DNA from: an uncultured Rhodospirillaceae bacterium
Lineage (GTDB): Bacteria > Pseudomonadota > Alphaproteobacteria > Rhodospirillales > UBA2165
Assembly (NCBI GenBank): GCA_913020445.1
Contig: CAJWAR010000029.1
Location: 1-50,185, forward strand
DNA: 50,185 bases
Reading direction: 5' to 3'
Translations under genes and position numbers: made by a program
Shown: piece by piece, positions 16,155 through 25,434 of the stretch
How the letters are laid out: each line of letters begins with the position of its first letter
Position numbering within the stretch: the stretch's first letter is position 1
Notes under the pieces: model-generated
Database searches by the model: none
Told to the model about the DNA's origin: nothing
Seen by the model: the letters and a program-made list of their open reading frames with translations, nothing else

Positions 16155-16607
16155 ATGGAAGCAGCGCTTCAAAATTCAAATAATCAGGAAGAAGCCCTCC
16201 ATATCGCGGAGACTGAAATTCGTGATCTAAAGGAAACGATTCAGGCACTCAGAACAGAACTTGAACAATATAAATTCAATCAGGAAGATGCTATACAAAA
16301 TGCCGTCTCGGCAGGCGCCAGCGAAAATGCGCAATTGCGAGGAACTGCCGCAGCATTGCGCGACGAACTTGAAAAGTTAAAATTTGAAAAAGATGAGGCC
16401 GTCCAGCAAGCGGTCTCTGATGCCAATATTGAACTGGCACAGTTGCGGGAAACTATTCAACAACTGCGTGACGAAATGGAACGCATGAAATTCAATTTTG
16501 AAGATGATCGACAGGAAACGGAACGTGAGACCCGTGACGAAAAAATTCACCTCCAAAATACCATTGTGTCACTAAGGAAAGAGTTGGAAAAACTAGATGG
16601 CAAATAG
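16155..16607 (+). CDS. Coiled-coil protein with an exact 36-residue repeat
   Basis: A 150-residue, highly charged helical protein. A motif of the type L-R-x-T-I-x-x-L-R-x-E-L-E-x-x-K-F recurs with its first Leu at residues 25, 61, 97 and 133, exactly 36 residues apart: KETIQALRTELEQYKF, RGTAAALRDELEKLKF, RETIQQLRDEMERMKF and QNTIVSLRKELEKLDGK. Between the motifs lies an Asp/Glu/Gln/Ala-rich stretch (for example EDAIQNAVSAGASENAQ). It has no signal peptide or membrane span, so it is cytoplasmic. Its end overlaps the start of the cyclase gene by 11 bases, so the two are probably co-translated and may bind each other; the cyclase N-terminus is itself basic. Family not recognised. Confidence 0.75.
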   Translation: MEAALQNSNNQEEALHIAETEIRDLKETIQALRTELEQYKFNQEDAIQNAVSAGASENAQLRGTAAALRDELEKLKFEKDEAVQQAVSDANIELAQLRETIQQLRDEMERMKFNFEDDRQETERETRDEKIHLQNTIVSLRKELEKLDGK

Positions 16608-18972
16608 TTCGAATGATTCGCCAGCGCTTCGGGCCGATGCAGGTAGTTCCAGCCGCAGCTCTGGGGGAACAGCAAAGATCAGCAAAAGCAAAAAACCGGC
16701 AGGCAAGAAATCCAGCACGCGGAAGCATTTGGAAATCGAGAAGAAACTGCACCGCGCCGAGTTACTGCTGAGCGTATCCCGCCAAGTCGCCGGGTTCGAG
16801 ACGCTCGGTGAAGTCCTCAGCAAAGTCGTTGAAATTACCACCGACGAAACCAAATCCGAACGCGGCACACTATTCCTCAATGACCCCGATACCGGTGAGC
16901 TTTACTCAAGGGTAGCTCAAGGTGAGTTGGTCAGAGAAATTCGCGTGTTAAATGATAGCGGCATCGCCGGTGCAGTTTTTACGGCAAATGAAGGACTTAT
17001 CATTCATGATGCCTATTCCGATAGTCGCTTCAATCGAACGGTCGACCAGACAACCGGTTTTACAACGAAAAGTATTTTGTGTGTTCCGGTTCGAACTGTC
17101 TCCGGCGAAGTCATTGGCGTGGTCCAGGCGCTGAACAAGAAAAAAGGCAAGTTCACCAAAGATGATCTAAACCTATTGGAAGCATTGTCGACCCAGGCAG
17201 CCGTGGCGCTTCAAAGCACCCAGCAAGTTGAACGCATGCGTAAATCCCGCCTCCAGGAAATGGAATTTCTTGATGTCGTCTCAGACGTCACCTCTGAAAT
17301 CGAACTCGATAAATTGCTGGCCAAAGTGATGGGTGAAGCGACCCGCATGTTGAAAGCCGACCGTTCGACGCTTTTCCTCAATGATGATAAAACCGACGAA
17401 CTATTTTCTCGTGTTGCCATGGGCGATTCGATCGGTGAAATCCGCCTGCCCAATCATCTCGGTATCGCTGGCGCCGTCTTTACCTCAGGCCAAACCGTCA
17501 ACATCCCGCACGCCTATGCTGATCTAAGATTCAACCCGTCCTTCGACAAGCAGACCGGCTACTTTACGCGCTCGATCCTGTGTGTGCCGGTGGTCAACAA
17601 AGATAGCAAAGTGATTGGCGTGACCCAAGTCCTCAATAAGCGTGGTGGACCATTTACCGATGAGGACGAGCAACGTCTCAAAGCCTTTACCGCGCAGGTT
17701 TCTATCGGCCTCGAAAACGCCAAGCTCTTCGACGATGTCCAAAACATGAAGAACTATAACGAAGGCATGCTCGAAAGCATGTCGAACGGCGTTATTACTT
17801 TGGACGAAGATGGTAAGATCGTAACCTGTAACGCCGCCGGTCATCGCATTATGGGCATCGAAGATGATGACATCGTCGGCCAATTAGCAGAAGAATATTT
17901 CACCGGAAAAAATCAGTGGGTCATGGACAAAATATCGCGGATCGCCGAGACCCACGAAGTTGACGTCACCATGGATGCAGAAATGGTGTTTAACGAAGAA
18001 TCGTTGTCAGTTAATACAACGATCTTACCGCTGATCAGTGCTGAAGATGATAAGCCGCTTGGCACCATGATCATGATCGAAGATATCAGTTCTGAAAAAC
18101 GCATGAAATCGACAATGTCGCGCTATATGGATCCGGGTATTGCCGACCAGTTGCTCGAAGGCGGTGAAGATATCCTGGGTGGTCAGGATGCAACAGCGAC
18201 GATCCTGTTCTCTGATGTGCGAGGCTTTACAACGCTAACCGAAACACTGGGCGCCCAAGGCACGGTTACCCTGCTCAACGATTATTTCACCATCATGGTG
18301 GATTGCATAACCGCCGAAGAAGGCATGCTCGATAAATTTATTGGCGATGCCATAATGGCGGCCTTTGGCGTGCCGATCTCCCATGACGACGATGAAGATC
18401 GCGCCGTCCGGGCGTCAATCAACATGCTGACCAGTCTCGATGAATGGAACGTCGAGCGCGAGGCAGCTGGCCAGCCGCCGGTTAAAATGGGCATTGGTCT
18501 CAATACCGACAAAGTCGTTTCCGGTAACATCGGCTCCCCGAAGCGGATGGATTACACCATGATTGGTGATGGCGTGAACTTGGCGGCTCGTCTCGAAAGT
18601 GCCTGCAAACAATATGCTGCGCAACTTTTGATTAGTGAATACACTGTTGCCAAGCTCAGAGGTACGTATCGCATGCGCGATATCGATGATGTGATTGTCA
18701 AAGGTAAGACCAAACCTGTTTGCGTTTTTGAGGTCTTAGATTTCCATTCAGACGAAACTTTTCCAAACTTGATGGAAGTCGTCAATTATTTCAATGAAGG
18801 CCGCAAACATTACAAAGCCGGCGACTGGGACAAAGCGATCACGAGCTTTGGCGAATCCCTCGCCCTGCACCCTGAAGACAAGCTTTCAGATATTTATATC
18901 ACGCGCTGCAAAGAGATGAAAAAAAATCCCCCCAAGGATTGGGATGGCGTATTGAAGCTCGAATCAAAATAG
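16597..18972 (+). CDS. GAF-GAF-PAS class III adenylate/guanylate cyclase
   Basis: A 791-residue soluble cyclase that makes cAMP or cGMP. After a basic, Ser-rich start (1-45) come two similar GAF domains (about 60-205 and 225-385; each has a GTLFLND or STLFLND start and an SILCVPV motif). A PAS domain follows (about 390-500, SMSNGVITLDEDGKIVTCNA), then a class III catalytic domain (about 525-715). Metal and substrate motifs are present: ILFSDVRGFTTLTETLG, DKFIGDAIMAAFGVP, MGIGLNTDKVVSGNIG and MDYTMIGDGVNLAARLES. The tail (720-791) is TPR-like (AGDWDKAITSFGESLALHPE) and ends in PPKDWDGVLKL, an ending shared with the cyclase at 20677. It is coupled to the coiled-coil gene upstream. Substrate choice (ATP or GTP) is unresolved. 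Confidence 0.92.
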   Translation: MANSSNDSPALRADAGSSSRSSGGTAKISKSKKPAGKKSSTRKHLEIEKKLHRAELLLSVSRQVAGFETLGEVLSKVVEITTDETKSERGTLFLNDPDTGELYSRVAQGELVREIRVLNDSGIAGAVFTANEGLIIHDAYSDSRFNRTVDQTTGFTTKSILCVPVRTVSGEVIGVVQALNKKKGKFTKDDLNLLEALSTQAAVALQSTQQVERMRKSRLQEMEFLDVVSDVTSEIELDKLLAKVMGEATRMLKADRSTLFLNDDKTDELFSRVAMGDSIGEIRLPNHLGIAGAVFTSGQTVNIPHAYADLRFNPSFDKQTGYFTRSILCVPVVNKDSKVIGVTQVLNKRGGPFTDEDEQRLKAFTAQVSIGLENAKLFDDVQNMKNYNEGMLESMSNGVITLDEDGKIVTCNAAGHRIMGIEDDDIVGQLAEEYFTGKNQWVMDKISRIAETHEVDVTMDAEMVFNEESLSVNTTILPLISAEDDKPLGTMIMIEDISSEKRMKSTMSRYMDPGIADQLLEGGEDILGGQDATATILFSDVRGFTTLTETLGAQGTVTLLNDYFTIMVDCITAEEGMLDKFIGDAIMAAFGVPISHDDDEDRAVRASINMLTSLDEWNVEREAAGQPPVKMGIGLNTDKVVSGNIGSPKRMDYTMIGDGVNLAARLESACKQYAAQLLISEYTVAKLRGTYRMRDIDDVIVKGKTKPVCVFEVLDFHSDETFPNLMEVVNYFNEGRKHYKAGDWDKAITSFGESLALHPEDKLSDIYITRCKEMKKNPPKDWDGVLKLESK

Positions 18973-18976
18973 AGTT

Positions 18977-19003
18977 TGGCGCCATAGCCTAGGTCTTGCG
19001 CCA
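18977..19003 (+). terminator. Possible terminator hairpin after the cyclase gene
   Basis: TGGCGC (18977-18982) pairs with GCGCCA (18998-19003) across a 15-base loop, a few bases after the cyclase stop; a short T-rich stretch follows (ACTTTT). The stem is short and the T-run weak. Confidence 0.35.
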
Positions 19004-19234
19004 TCAACTTTTAAATCAAACACCCCTAAAATCTCGATAAAATCGCAGTTTCCTCGGGATATCTGTGTGCACAGCATGTTGATATGGACAATTTCTTGTG
19101 GATATCTCTAAATATTGTCTATAAATCGTATTGAGTCGCAATATATTGTGATAAAGTTGCATAAATTAGTATTTGTGCGACTAACTTTGAGGTTGCGACT
19201 GTCAGGCCAAACACTGGTTGGAGACATTGTCGAA

Positions 19235-20593
19235 TTGAGGGTTTTAAGTAAGTTTGCTCAAACCATCCTGAGGGGTTTTATTCCGTTTAGCGTATTGATG
19301 CTTTTGAGCGTTGCCCCGGCACGCGCACAAACTTTGGAACAAGCGCTTTCCACCCTCGTTAACGACCACCCGCAAGTTAAATCCGCCGTGAAAGTTGTTG
19401 CCTCCAGCCGCGAGGAAATATCGAAAGCGGCGGCAGCATTTTTGCCGACTGTGAATGTCACGTCGGATTATGGCCCCGAACAAATTGACAACCCGGCTGA
19501 GCGTGCTCAAGCCGACGGTAAAATATGGTCACGTTCCAAACAATCCGCCAGCCTGTCGGTGACGCAAAACCTCTTTGAAGGTTTTGGTGCAACCTCGGCC
19601 ACCCGCACCGCGCGGCTCAACAAACTGGTCAGTGAATCGACGCTTGAGACCACCAGCCAAAATACCATGATGGAAGGCATTTCAGCTTATATTGATGTGC
19701 TTCGCCAAATTCAATTAGTTGAACTGGCGGCGCAAAATGAAGAGACCATTCAAATCCAATTAAATCTCGAAGATGAACGGGTGCAAAAAGGCTCCGGTAT
19801 CGCCGTCGACGTACTGCAGGCCAAATCCCGGCTGCAACTTGCCAAGGAACGCCGGGTTCGTTTTGAAGGTGATCTTGAGAACGCTTTTTCTCGCTATACC
19901 CAGGTGTTCAACATAGCACCGGATATCGATAAAATGGTTGAACCCATACCGAAAGCCGATCTTCTACCCGATTCCTTAGGAGCTGCGGTCGATATCGCCC
20001 TCGCTGAGAATCCGCAAGTATTGAACAGTGATCGTCAAGTCGCGGTCGCCCGTGAACGCAAACGCACGGTGCGCGCCGAACTGTATCCAAGAGTTGATTT
20101 TGTCAGCACTTGGAATTACGAGAAACACGCCGGCGGCACGCTTGGCACACGGCGCGATGCGTCGTTTATCCTGCAGGCAAATTGGGATTTGTTTACCGGC
20201 CTGACGTCACGCGCAAATATTGCCCAAGCTTCGTTTGATTACTCGGCGAGCCGGGACATTTATGAATTTGCCGTCCGCAAGGTGATTGAAGGGGCTCGCA
20301 TCTCGTGGCAAAACCTGCATACCGCTCGGGAGCGTTTGAAACAACTTGAAAATGCCGTGAATATCGCCTCTGAGGTGTTTGATTCCCGAAAAAAGCTCCG
20401 CGCCGCCGGTAAAGAAACCGTCATCAACGTGCTCGATGCCGAAAGTGAAATCACCAATGCCCGTATTAATTTCGCCACCGCCTCCTTCGCCGAGCGCGAA
20501 TCCGTTTATGCACTACTGCTGTCGATGGGCCGGATGGTCATGGGTGAATTGGAAAGCTCCGCTCAAGGCGCCGGTGATACCCTGCCACGCTAG
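19235..20593 (+). CDS. TolC-family outer membrane channel of a type I secretion system
   Basis: A TolC-like channel of about 452 residues. The start is set at TTG 19235, in front of a good signal peptide (FIPFSVLMLLSVAPARAQ) and eleven bases after GGAG; the frame is open back to TTG 19115. The mature part shows the duplicated OEP fold: LEQALSTLVNDHPQVKSA, then long helices with SLSVTQNLFEGFGATSATRT, and in the second half AVDIALAENPQVLNSDRQVA and ANWDLFTGLTSRANIAQASF. It would span the outer membrane and periplasm. The matching ABC protein and HlyD adaptor are encoded at 23161 and 25435, with a cyclase gene on the other strand between them. Confidence 0.9.
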   Translation: MRVLSKFAQTILRGFIPFSVLMLLSVAPARAQTLEQALSTLVNDHPQVKSAVKVVASSREEISKAAAAFLPTVNVTSDYGPEQIDNPAERAQADGKIWSRSKQSASLSVTQNLFEGFGATSATRTARLNKLVSESTLETTSQNTMMEGISAYIDVLRQIQLVELAAQNEETIQIQLNLEDERVQKGSGIAVDVLQAKSRLQLAKERRVRFEGDLENAFSRYTQVFNIAPDIDKMVEPIPKADLLPDSLGAAVDIALAENPQVLNSDRQVAVARERKRTVRAELYPRVDFVSTWNYEKHAGGTLGTRRDASFILQANWDLFTGLTSRANIAQASFDYSASRDIYEFAVRKVIEGARISWQNLHTARERLKQLENAVNIASEVFDSRKKLRAAGKETVINVLDAESEITNARINFATASFAERESVYALLLSMGRMVMGELESSAQGAGDTLPR

Positions 20594-20649
20594 ACCTTAA
20601 TTATGTTTCGGTATTTGTCAAAATTCGCAGTGCAGTTCCCAAAACAGTG

Positions 20650-20675
20650 TTAATTCGGTGCCAGGCACTTAATTA
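20650..20675. terminator. Palindrome between the convergent tolC and CHASE2-cyclase genes
   Basis: TTAATTCGGTGCC-A-GGCACTTAATTA is an imperfect inverted repeat lying in the short gap where the two genes meet. The TGCC(A)GGCA core with AT flanks could end transcription from both sides. Short GGTGCC/GGCACC palindromes also occur as dispersed elements in other proteobacteria, so a repeat remnant is possible. Confidence 0.35.
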
Positions 20676-20676
20676 G

Positions 20677-22929
20677 CTATTTGGTCGTAGCGATGAAGAT
20701 GCCGTCCCAATCGTCGCCCGGCGGTTCGGCTTCGTAAGCTTTGATCCGGCTTTCGTAGAGATCACACAGCACATCCAGCCTGAACCGTTCGCCCTTGGTG
20801 CGGAGTTCCACGAGAAGACTTTTGGCTTCCTCCCATTGCTGTGATGTATAGGCATTGAGCATCGCTTCATCGATTTCTTTGATTTTGATAAACTCAGGAT
20901 CTTTGGCCAATTCCTCGTCGCCCATCAAGGCATAAACCAATAAGCCAACCGTCTTGCCCTTGACCTGAATATTATCGAGCCGCAAGGTGGCAAACTCCGG
21001 CACCTGTTCGTGGGTGTTGGGGCCAATCACAATATCCACACCATAGGTCTTTGACTGTCCTTCTAAGCGCGCTGCGGTGTTAACGGTATCACCCAGCACC
21101 GAGTAGTCCATGCGCTGCGCCGTACCCATATTGCCAACCACCGCCTCACCGGAGTTCAAACCAAGCCCAACTTTCAAATCGAGGTGTTTACGTCCCTCTT
21201 CCTTGGCCTCTTGTTCCAGGCGTTCATTCAAGGGCGCCATCGCCGCTACCATTTCCAAGGCCGACCGGCAGCCATCTTCGGCATGCTTCTCATCGTCCAT
21301 CGGCGCATTCCAAAACGCCATGATGCAATCGCCCATATATTTATCGACGGTTCCCTGGCGCGCCAAAATAATATCCGTCAGCGGCGTCAGTAGTTTGTTG
21401 ATCAGTACAGTTAGCCCCTCGGCATCAAACAATTCCGAGATCGAGGTAAAACCGCGAACGTCGCAGAACAATAATGTCATATCGCGCTTGGTGCCGCCCA
21501 ATGATAGAAGGCTCGGGTCTTCGACGACCTGCTCCACCATCGCCGGCGAGAGGTATTTCGAAAACGCATCACGGGTTTGGCGGCGTTGGGCTTCTTCGGC
21601 CGCATAGCTGGTGTAGGTCAAGGTCACATAAAGCAATAGGATCGCCATGATCGCAAAAGCCGCATCAAGAATAACCTGCTGTTCAACGAATAAATACCAC
21701 GATGTTGCGCCTGCTCCACCGGCTATGGCCAGGAACATCAACAACGTCCATTTAGCACCGATCCACGGCACAAAAATAATGATTAAAATCCCGCCAACGA
21801 TGGCAATTGCCATCTCCGCCGCATCGGCAAAGCCGGGTCGGGATAGAAACGATTTCGTCAGCACCGATTCGATAAGCTGAGCATGGACTTCCACTCCCGG
21901 GATGAACCGTTCCCTTGGAATGGTCTTGATATCAAACAATCCAATGGCTGAGGTGCCGACAATGGCCAGCTTGCCGCGTATTGCTTTCGGATCAACCGTG
22001 CCGGCCAGAACATCTTTTGCCGAAACATATTTCTTTTTGTCCATCTTAGTAAAATAAGGCCACATTCGGCCAATGCGGTCGGTTGGCACTTTGATCTGCT
22101 TGTTGATGGCCACATCAATGATGCCGGCCGGGCCACCTTTGGTCACGACTCCGCTACGTCCTGCCGCCACCCGCATGATTTCCACCGAAAGCGTTGGATA
22201 GAGCCGTTTGCCATTTTTAAAAAATGCCGGTACCCGGCGGACGATACCATCCGGCTCAGGCACCAGACTGAGAATTCCGTGACCACCGGCAAAACGCTCG
22301 ATGGCATCAACATTTCTTAGCAGACCCGGAAATGTCGGCGCCCAGGCTTGTGGTTTTGGCGCGCCTTTGAGTTGGCGCTCGAAGACACGCGAACGCAGCG
22401 GTTTTCGCCCCTCTTATACTTTTTCGTTATTCAAGCCCGCTTGCCCAACAACGACCCGCCGGGCCGCCCGTATTAGCTTGCCAAATATTGCATCATTACT
22501 CGGCAGCGCCGCCAATTTCTTTTTCATCTCGACATCAAGACCAACCAAACTGGCAACGACATTTTCGCCGTTCATGCGATCCGGCTCGGCAAACACGATA
22601 TCAAAGCCGACCACGCCAACACCCATGCGGAAAAGATTTTGCACCAATTGGGCGACAATGTTTCTCGGCCACGGCCATTGGCCGATTTCCTGTTGGCTCT
22701 CGTCATCAAGATCAATAATCACCACCGGGCTATTCGGCAAAAGTTCGCGCGGTTTTATCTGCTGATATAAATCGAAGGTTTTGAGACGTAATAATTCAAG
22801 TGGCCCTGGATCCCACCACCGGACAAACATAAAAGCGGCCAACAAAACAATGGCGATCCACCGTGCTTTGCCGACTTTCGGCAGATGCAGTCGCTGGCGA
22901 ATCGAAATCGAATTTTCACTGTCAGCCAC
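20677..22929 (-). pseudogene. CHASE2-domain class III adenylate/guanylate cyclase interrupted by in-frame TAA
   Basis: From ATG 22929 the frame encodes an N-terminal span (IAIVLLAAFMFV) and an extracytoplasmic CHASE2 sensor (LKTFDLYQQIKP, VVIIDLDDESQQEIGQWPWP). It hits TAA at 22416-22414 after 171 residues. The same frame goes on without a gap through typical CHASE2 sequence (FPGLLRNVDAIERFAGGHG, PDGIVRRVPAFF), three spans near 21650-21850, and a class III cyclase domain (LLFCDVRGFTSISELF, DKYMGDCIMAFWNAP, MDYSVLGDTVNTAARLEG), ending PPGDDWDGIF. Without the stop it is a standard 750-residue receptor cyclase. A downstream GTG at 22263 would give a protein lacking most of the sensor. It lies between tolC and the ABC transporter gene, on the other strand. 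Error, pseudogene and split gene are all possible. Confidence 0.8.
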
Positions 22930-23160
22930 TTAAAAAACTCCACGGGAGGCATATTTTCGCCGCATTATTAATTTACCACATAACTTCACCCACTAGAGAG
23001 ACAGGCGTCAAGGGCTAATCCACTGAAATTTGGGTGATATTTCCATGTTGCAAACTGGCAAAGCTTCTCCAGACCTGCGTATACTTGTTATAATCTACAC
23101 TTGATTAAATTGAGCGATTGCGCGACACCAAAACATAACTGTTAATCGTTGAGAGGTTAT

Positions 23161-25392
23161 ATGGCTGACGAAAAGCCGCACCGATCCTGGCTGAGGGAAT
23201 TTTTGCGCCCCATGCGCAAAACTTTCATCGAAATGCTGGTGATGTCGGTCTTCGTTAATCTCATTGCTCTGGTGGTGCCGGTTTTTACCATGCAGGTCTA
23301 TGACCGCGTTATCTTTAGCAATGGCATCAGCACATTGTGAGGATTGGTGATCGGGGTCGCCCTGGTTATTGTATTTGATTATGTCATTAAGCAATCCCGC
23401 TCGCGCATAATGCAAACCGTCGCCCTGCGCGTCGATGTCGAAATCGGCCGTAGCTTATTTGATAAAGTGACCTCACTGCCGTTGGATATGTTGGAATCAA
23501 GAGCGTCGGGATTTTGGCAGGCGCTGTTCCGCGACGTCGACATGATCCGCAATACGCTTTCCGGCGCTCCGGCCATCCTGCTAGCTGACCTGCCTTTCAC
23601 CTTTGTCTTTTTAGGCATTATCTGGATCATCGCCGAGCCGCTGGTGCCGGTGTTGGCCGTTATCTGGTGTCTTTATATATTCATCGCCTGGCGTTCCTCA
23701 GCGGTTATGAATAGCGCCAATCAGGATGAACGTGAATCAACCCAGAGCCGTGACCAAATCATCAGCGAAATGATCAACGGCCGAACCACGATTAAAGCGC
23801 TTGGCCTGGAACGCACAATGCGTCCGATGTGGGAATTGGCGCACGCCGAAAATATTGAAAACGCCTCAACCCGCGGCAGCAAAACGGACAGCTTCTCAAA
23901 TTTTGGCGGCATATTATCGGTCGCCACCACCGTCGCTATGACCACCGTCGGCGCGATATTTATTATCGCCGGCGAGCTGACCATGGGCTCACTGATCGCC
24001 ACCAATATGCTGAGCGGAAGACTGCTGGGACCGCTCAATCAATTGGTTGGCACGTGGCGAATTTACTCTTCCTTCGGCAAAGCTGTTGAACGGCTGGGTG
24101 AGGTATTTGGCGCCGAATCCGATCGCATGATACCGGAAATCGAAATCGACCGCCCGCGCGGCGAGATTGCCATGGAAGATGTCACTTTCGCCTATTCGGA
24201 AGAAGCCGCCAATGTGGTCGATGGCATAAAAATCGGTATTCGGTCGGGCGGCTTACACGCTGTGGTCGGGCGCAACGGTTGCGGCAAAACCACCATGATC
24301 AAGTTGATGCAGGGCCTATACAAACCCAAATCCGGCAGAGTTATGCTCGATGGCGCCGATATAATCCAATTCAGCCGCGATCAATTGGTCAGCTGGATCG
24401 GCTATGTGCCGCAGGAAACAGTGCTGTTTGCCGGCTCGGTGCGGGATAATATTGCGTTTGGAAATCCGACCGCCAATGATGACCAGATCATATCAGCCGC
24501 GACGGCTGCTGGGGTGCATAAATTTATCATTGATTTACCTGATGGGTATGGCTCGGAAATTGGTGAAGCCGGCCAGCGCTTGTCAGGTGGCCAACGCCAA
24601 CGTATTGCGATTGCCCGCGCGCTGGTGAGTGATCCTGTTGTGCTATTGCTCGATGAACCGTCAAGCAACCTGGATCGCCAAGCTGAAGAAGAACTGAGAG
24701 ACACTTTGAAAGACCTGGCCGAGGAACACACCGTTATTCTGGTGTCACATAGCCCGGTGCTGTTGCAAGGCTGTGACAATTTGATTGCGCTCGACCGTGG
24801 TAAAATTGCCCTCGCCGGTCCCGCCAAGGAAATCCTGCCGCGGCTCTTCGGCGCGGGTAAGAAAAAAGCCCCAGATAAACCTGCCGATGAAGCGGAAGAT
24901 AAATCTGAAGATCAGTCTGCTAAACCATCTGGAATTCCGAAACCAGGTGATAAACCTTCCGGCATACCTAAACCAGGTGATAAACCTTCCGGAATACCTA
25001 AACCAGGTGACCAACCGGCAGGTAGTCCTGCTGGCATTCCGAAACCTGACGCCGCAAAAGGTGGCATTCCCCGCCCGGCTAAGCGTGCGGCACCGGCCAA
25101 AGCAGCGGCCCCGGCGGGTGGTGGCATTCCAAAACCGGTAAAACGAGCAGCGCCGGCTAAGGCGGCGGCTCCGGCTCAACCAGCAAAACGAGCAGCGCCT
25201 GCGAAACCAGCGGCAGCAAATTTGGCCGGGCAATCAAAAGCCGAAAAGCTATTCAAAGCAAAAGCTCCCAAAGATGGAGACAATAAAATCAAACAAGCAG
25301 AAACTTCTGGCACAGTTTTGCCAAATTCTACTGATATAGAAATTGAACCTGAAACCACGATTGCAACGGTTTCCTCAAGTTCAGATAAATAA
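23161..25392 (+). pseudogene. Type I secretion ABC transporter (LapB/PrtD type) interrupted by in-frame TGA, with repetitive C-terminal tail
   Basis: The ATG at 23161 (MADEKPHRSWLREF) opens an exporter with membrane and ATPase domains fused. The first span region (NLIALVVPVFTMQVYDRVIF) is followed by SNGISTL, then TGA at 23338-23340, then GLVIGVALVIVFDYVIKQ in the same frame. Homologues read TLWVLAIG here, so the TGA replaces a conserved Trp (TGG to TGA). The ATPase domain is complete: Walker A GRNGCGKTT, signature LSGGQRQR, Walker B VVLLLDEP, and a switch His in VSHS. There is no N-terminal peptidase domain. The last 180 residues are an unusual Pro/Lys/Ala tail. With tolC and hlyD it forms a type I secretion system. 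An internal start at 23344 would drop the first spans, so the uninterrupted form is probably the functional one. Confidence 0.85.
24925..25014 (+). repeat. 30-bp tandem repeat, three copies, in the ABC transporter tail
   Basis: Three adjacent 30-bp units (24925, 24955, 24985) encode PSGIPKPGDK, PSGIPKPGDK and PSGIPKPGDQ. Degenerate GIPKP/GIPRP copies and KRAAPAKAAAPA repeats follow to about 25210. The unit is in frame, so copy number can change without breaking the gene. Confidence 0.9.
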
Positions 25393-25434
25393 CAGTGACT
25401 GGTAACTGTTTGAGTTTGCTACGGGATTAAAAAG

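Noticed and set aside
23338..23340. TGA in the ABC transporter as a second selenocysteine codon
   Set aside because: Homologues have Trp at this position, inside a membrane segment, and there is no redox motif.
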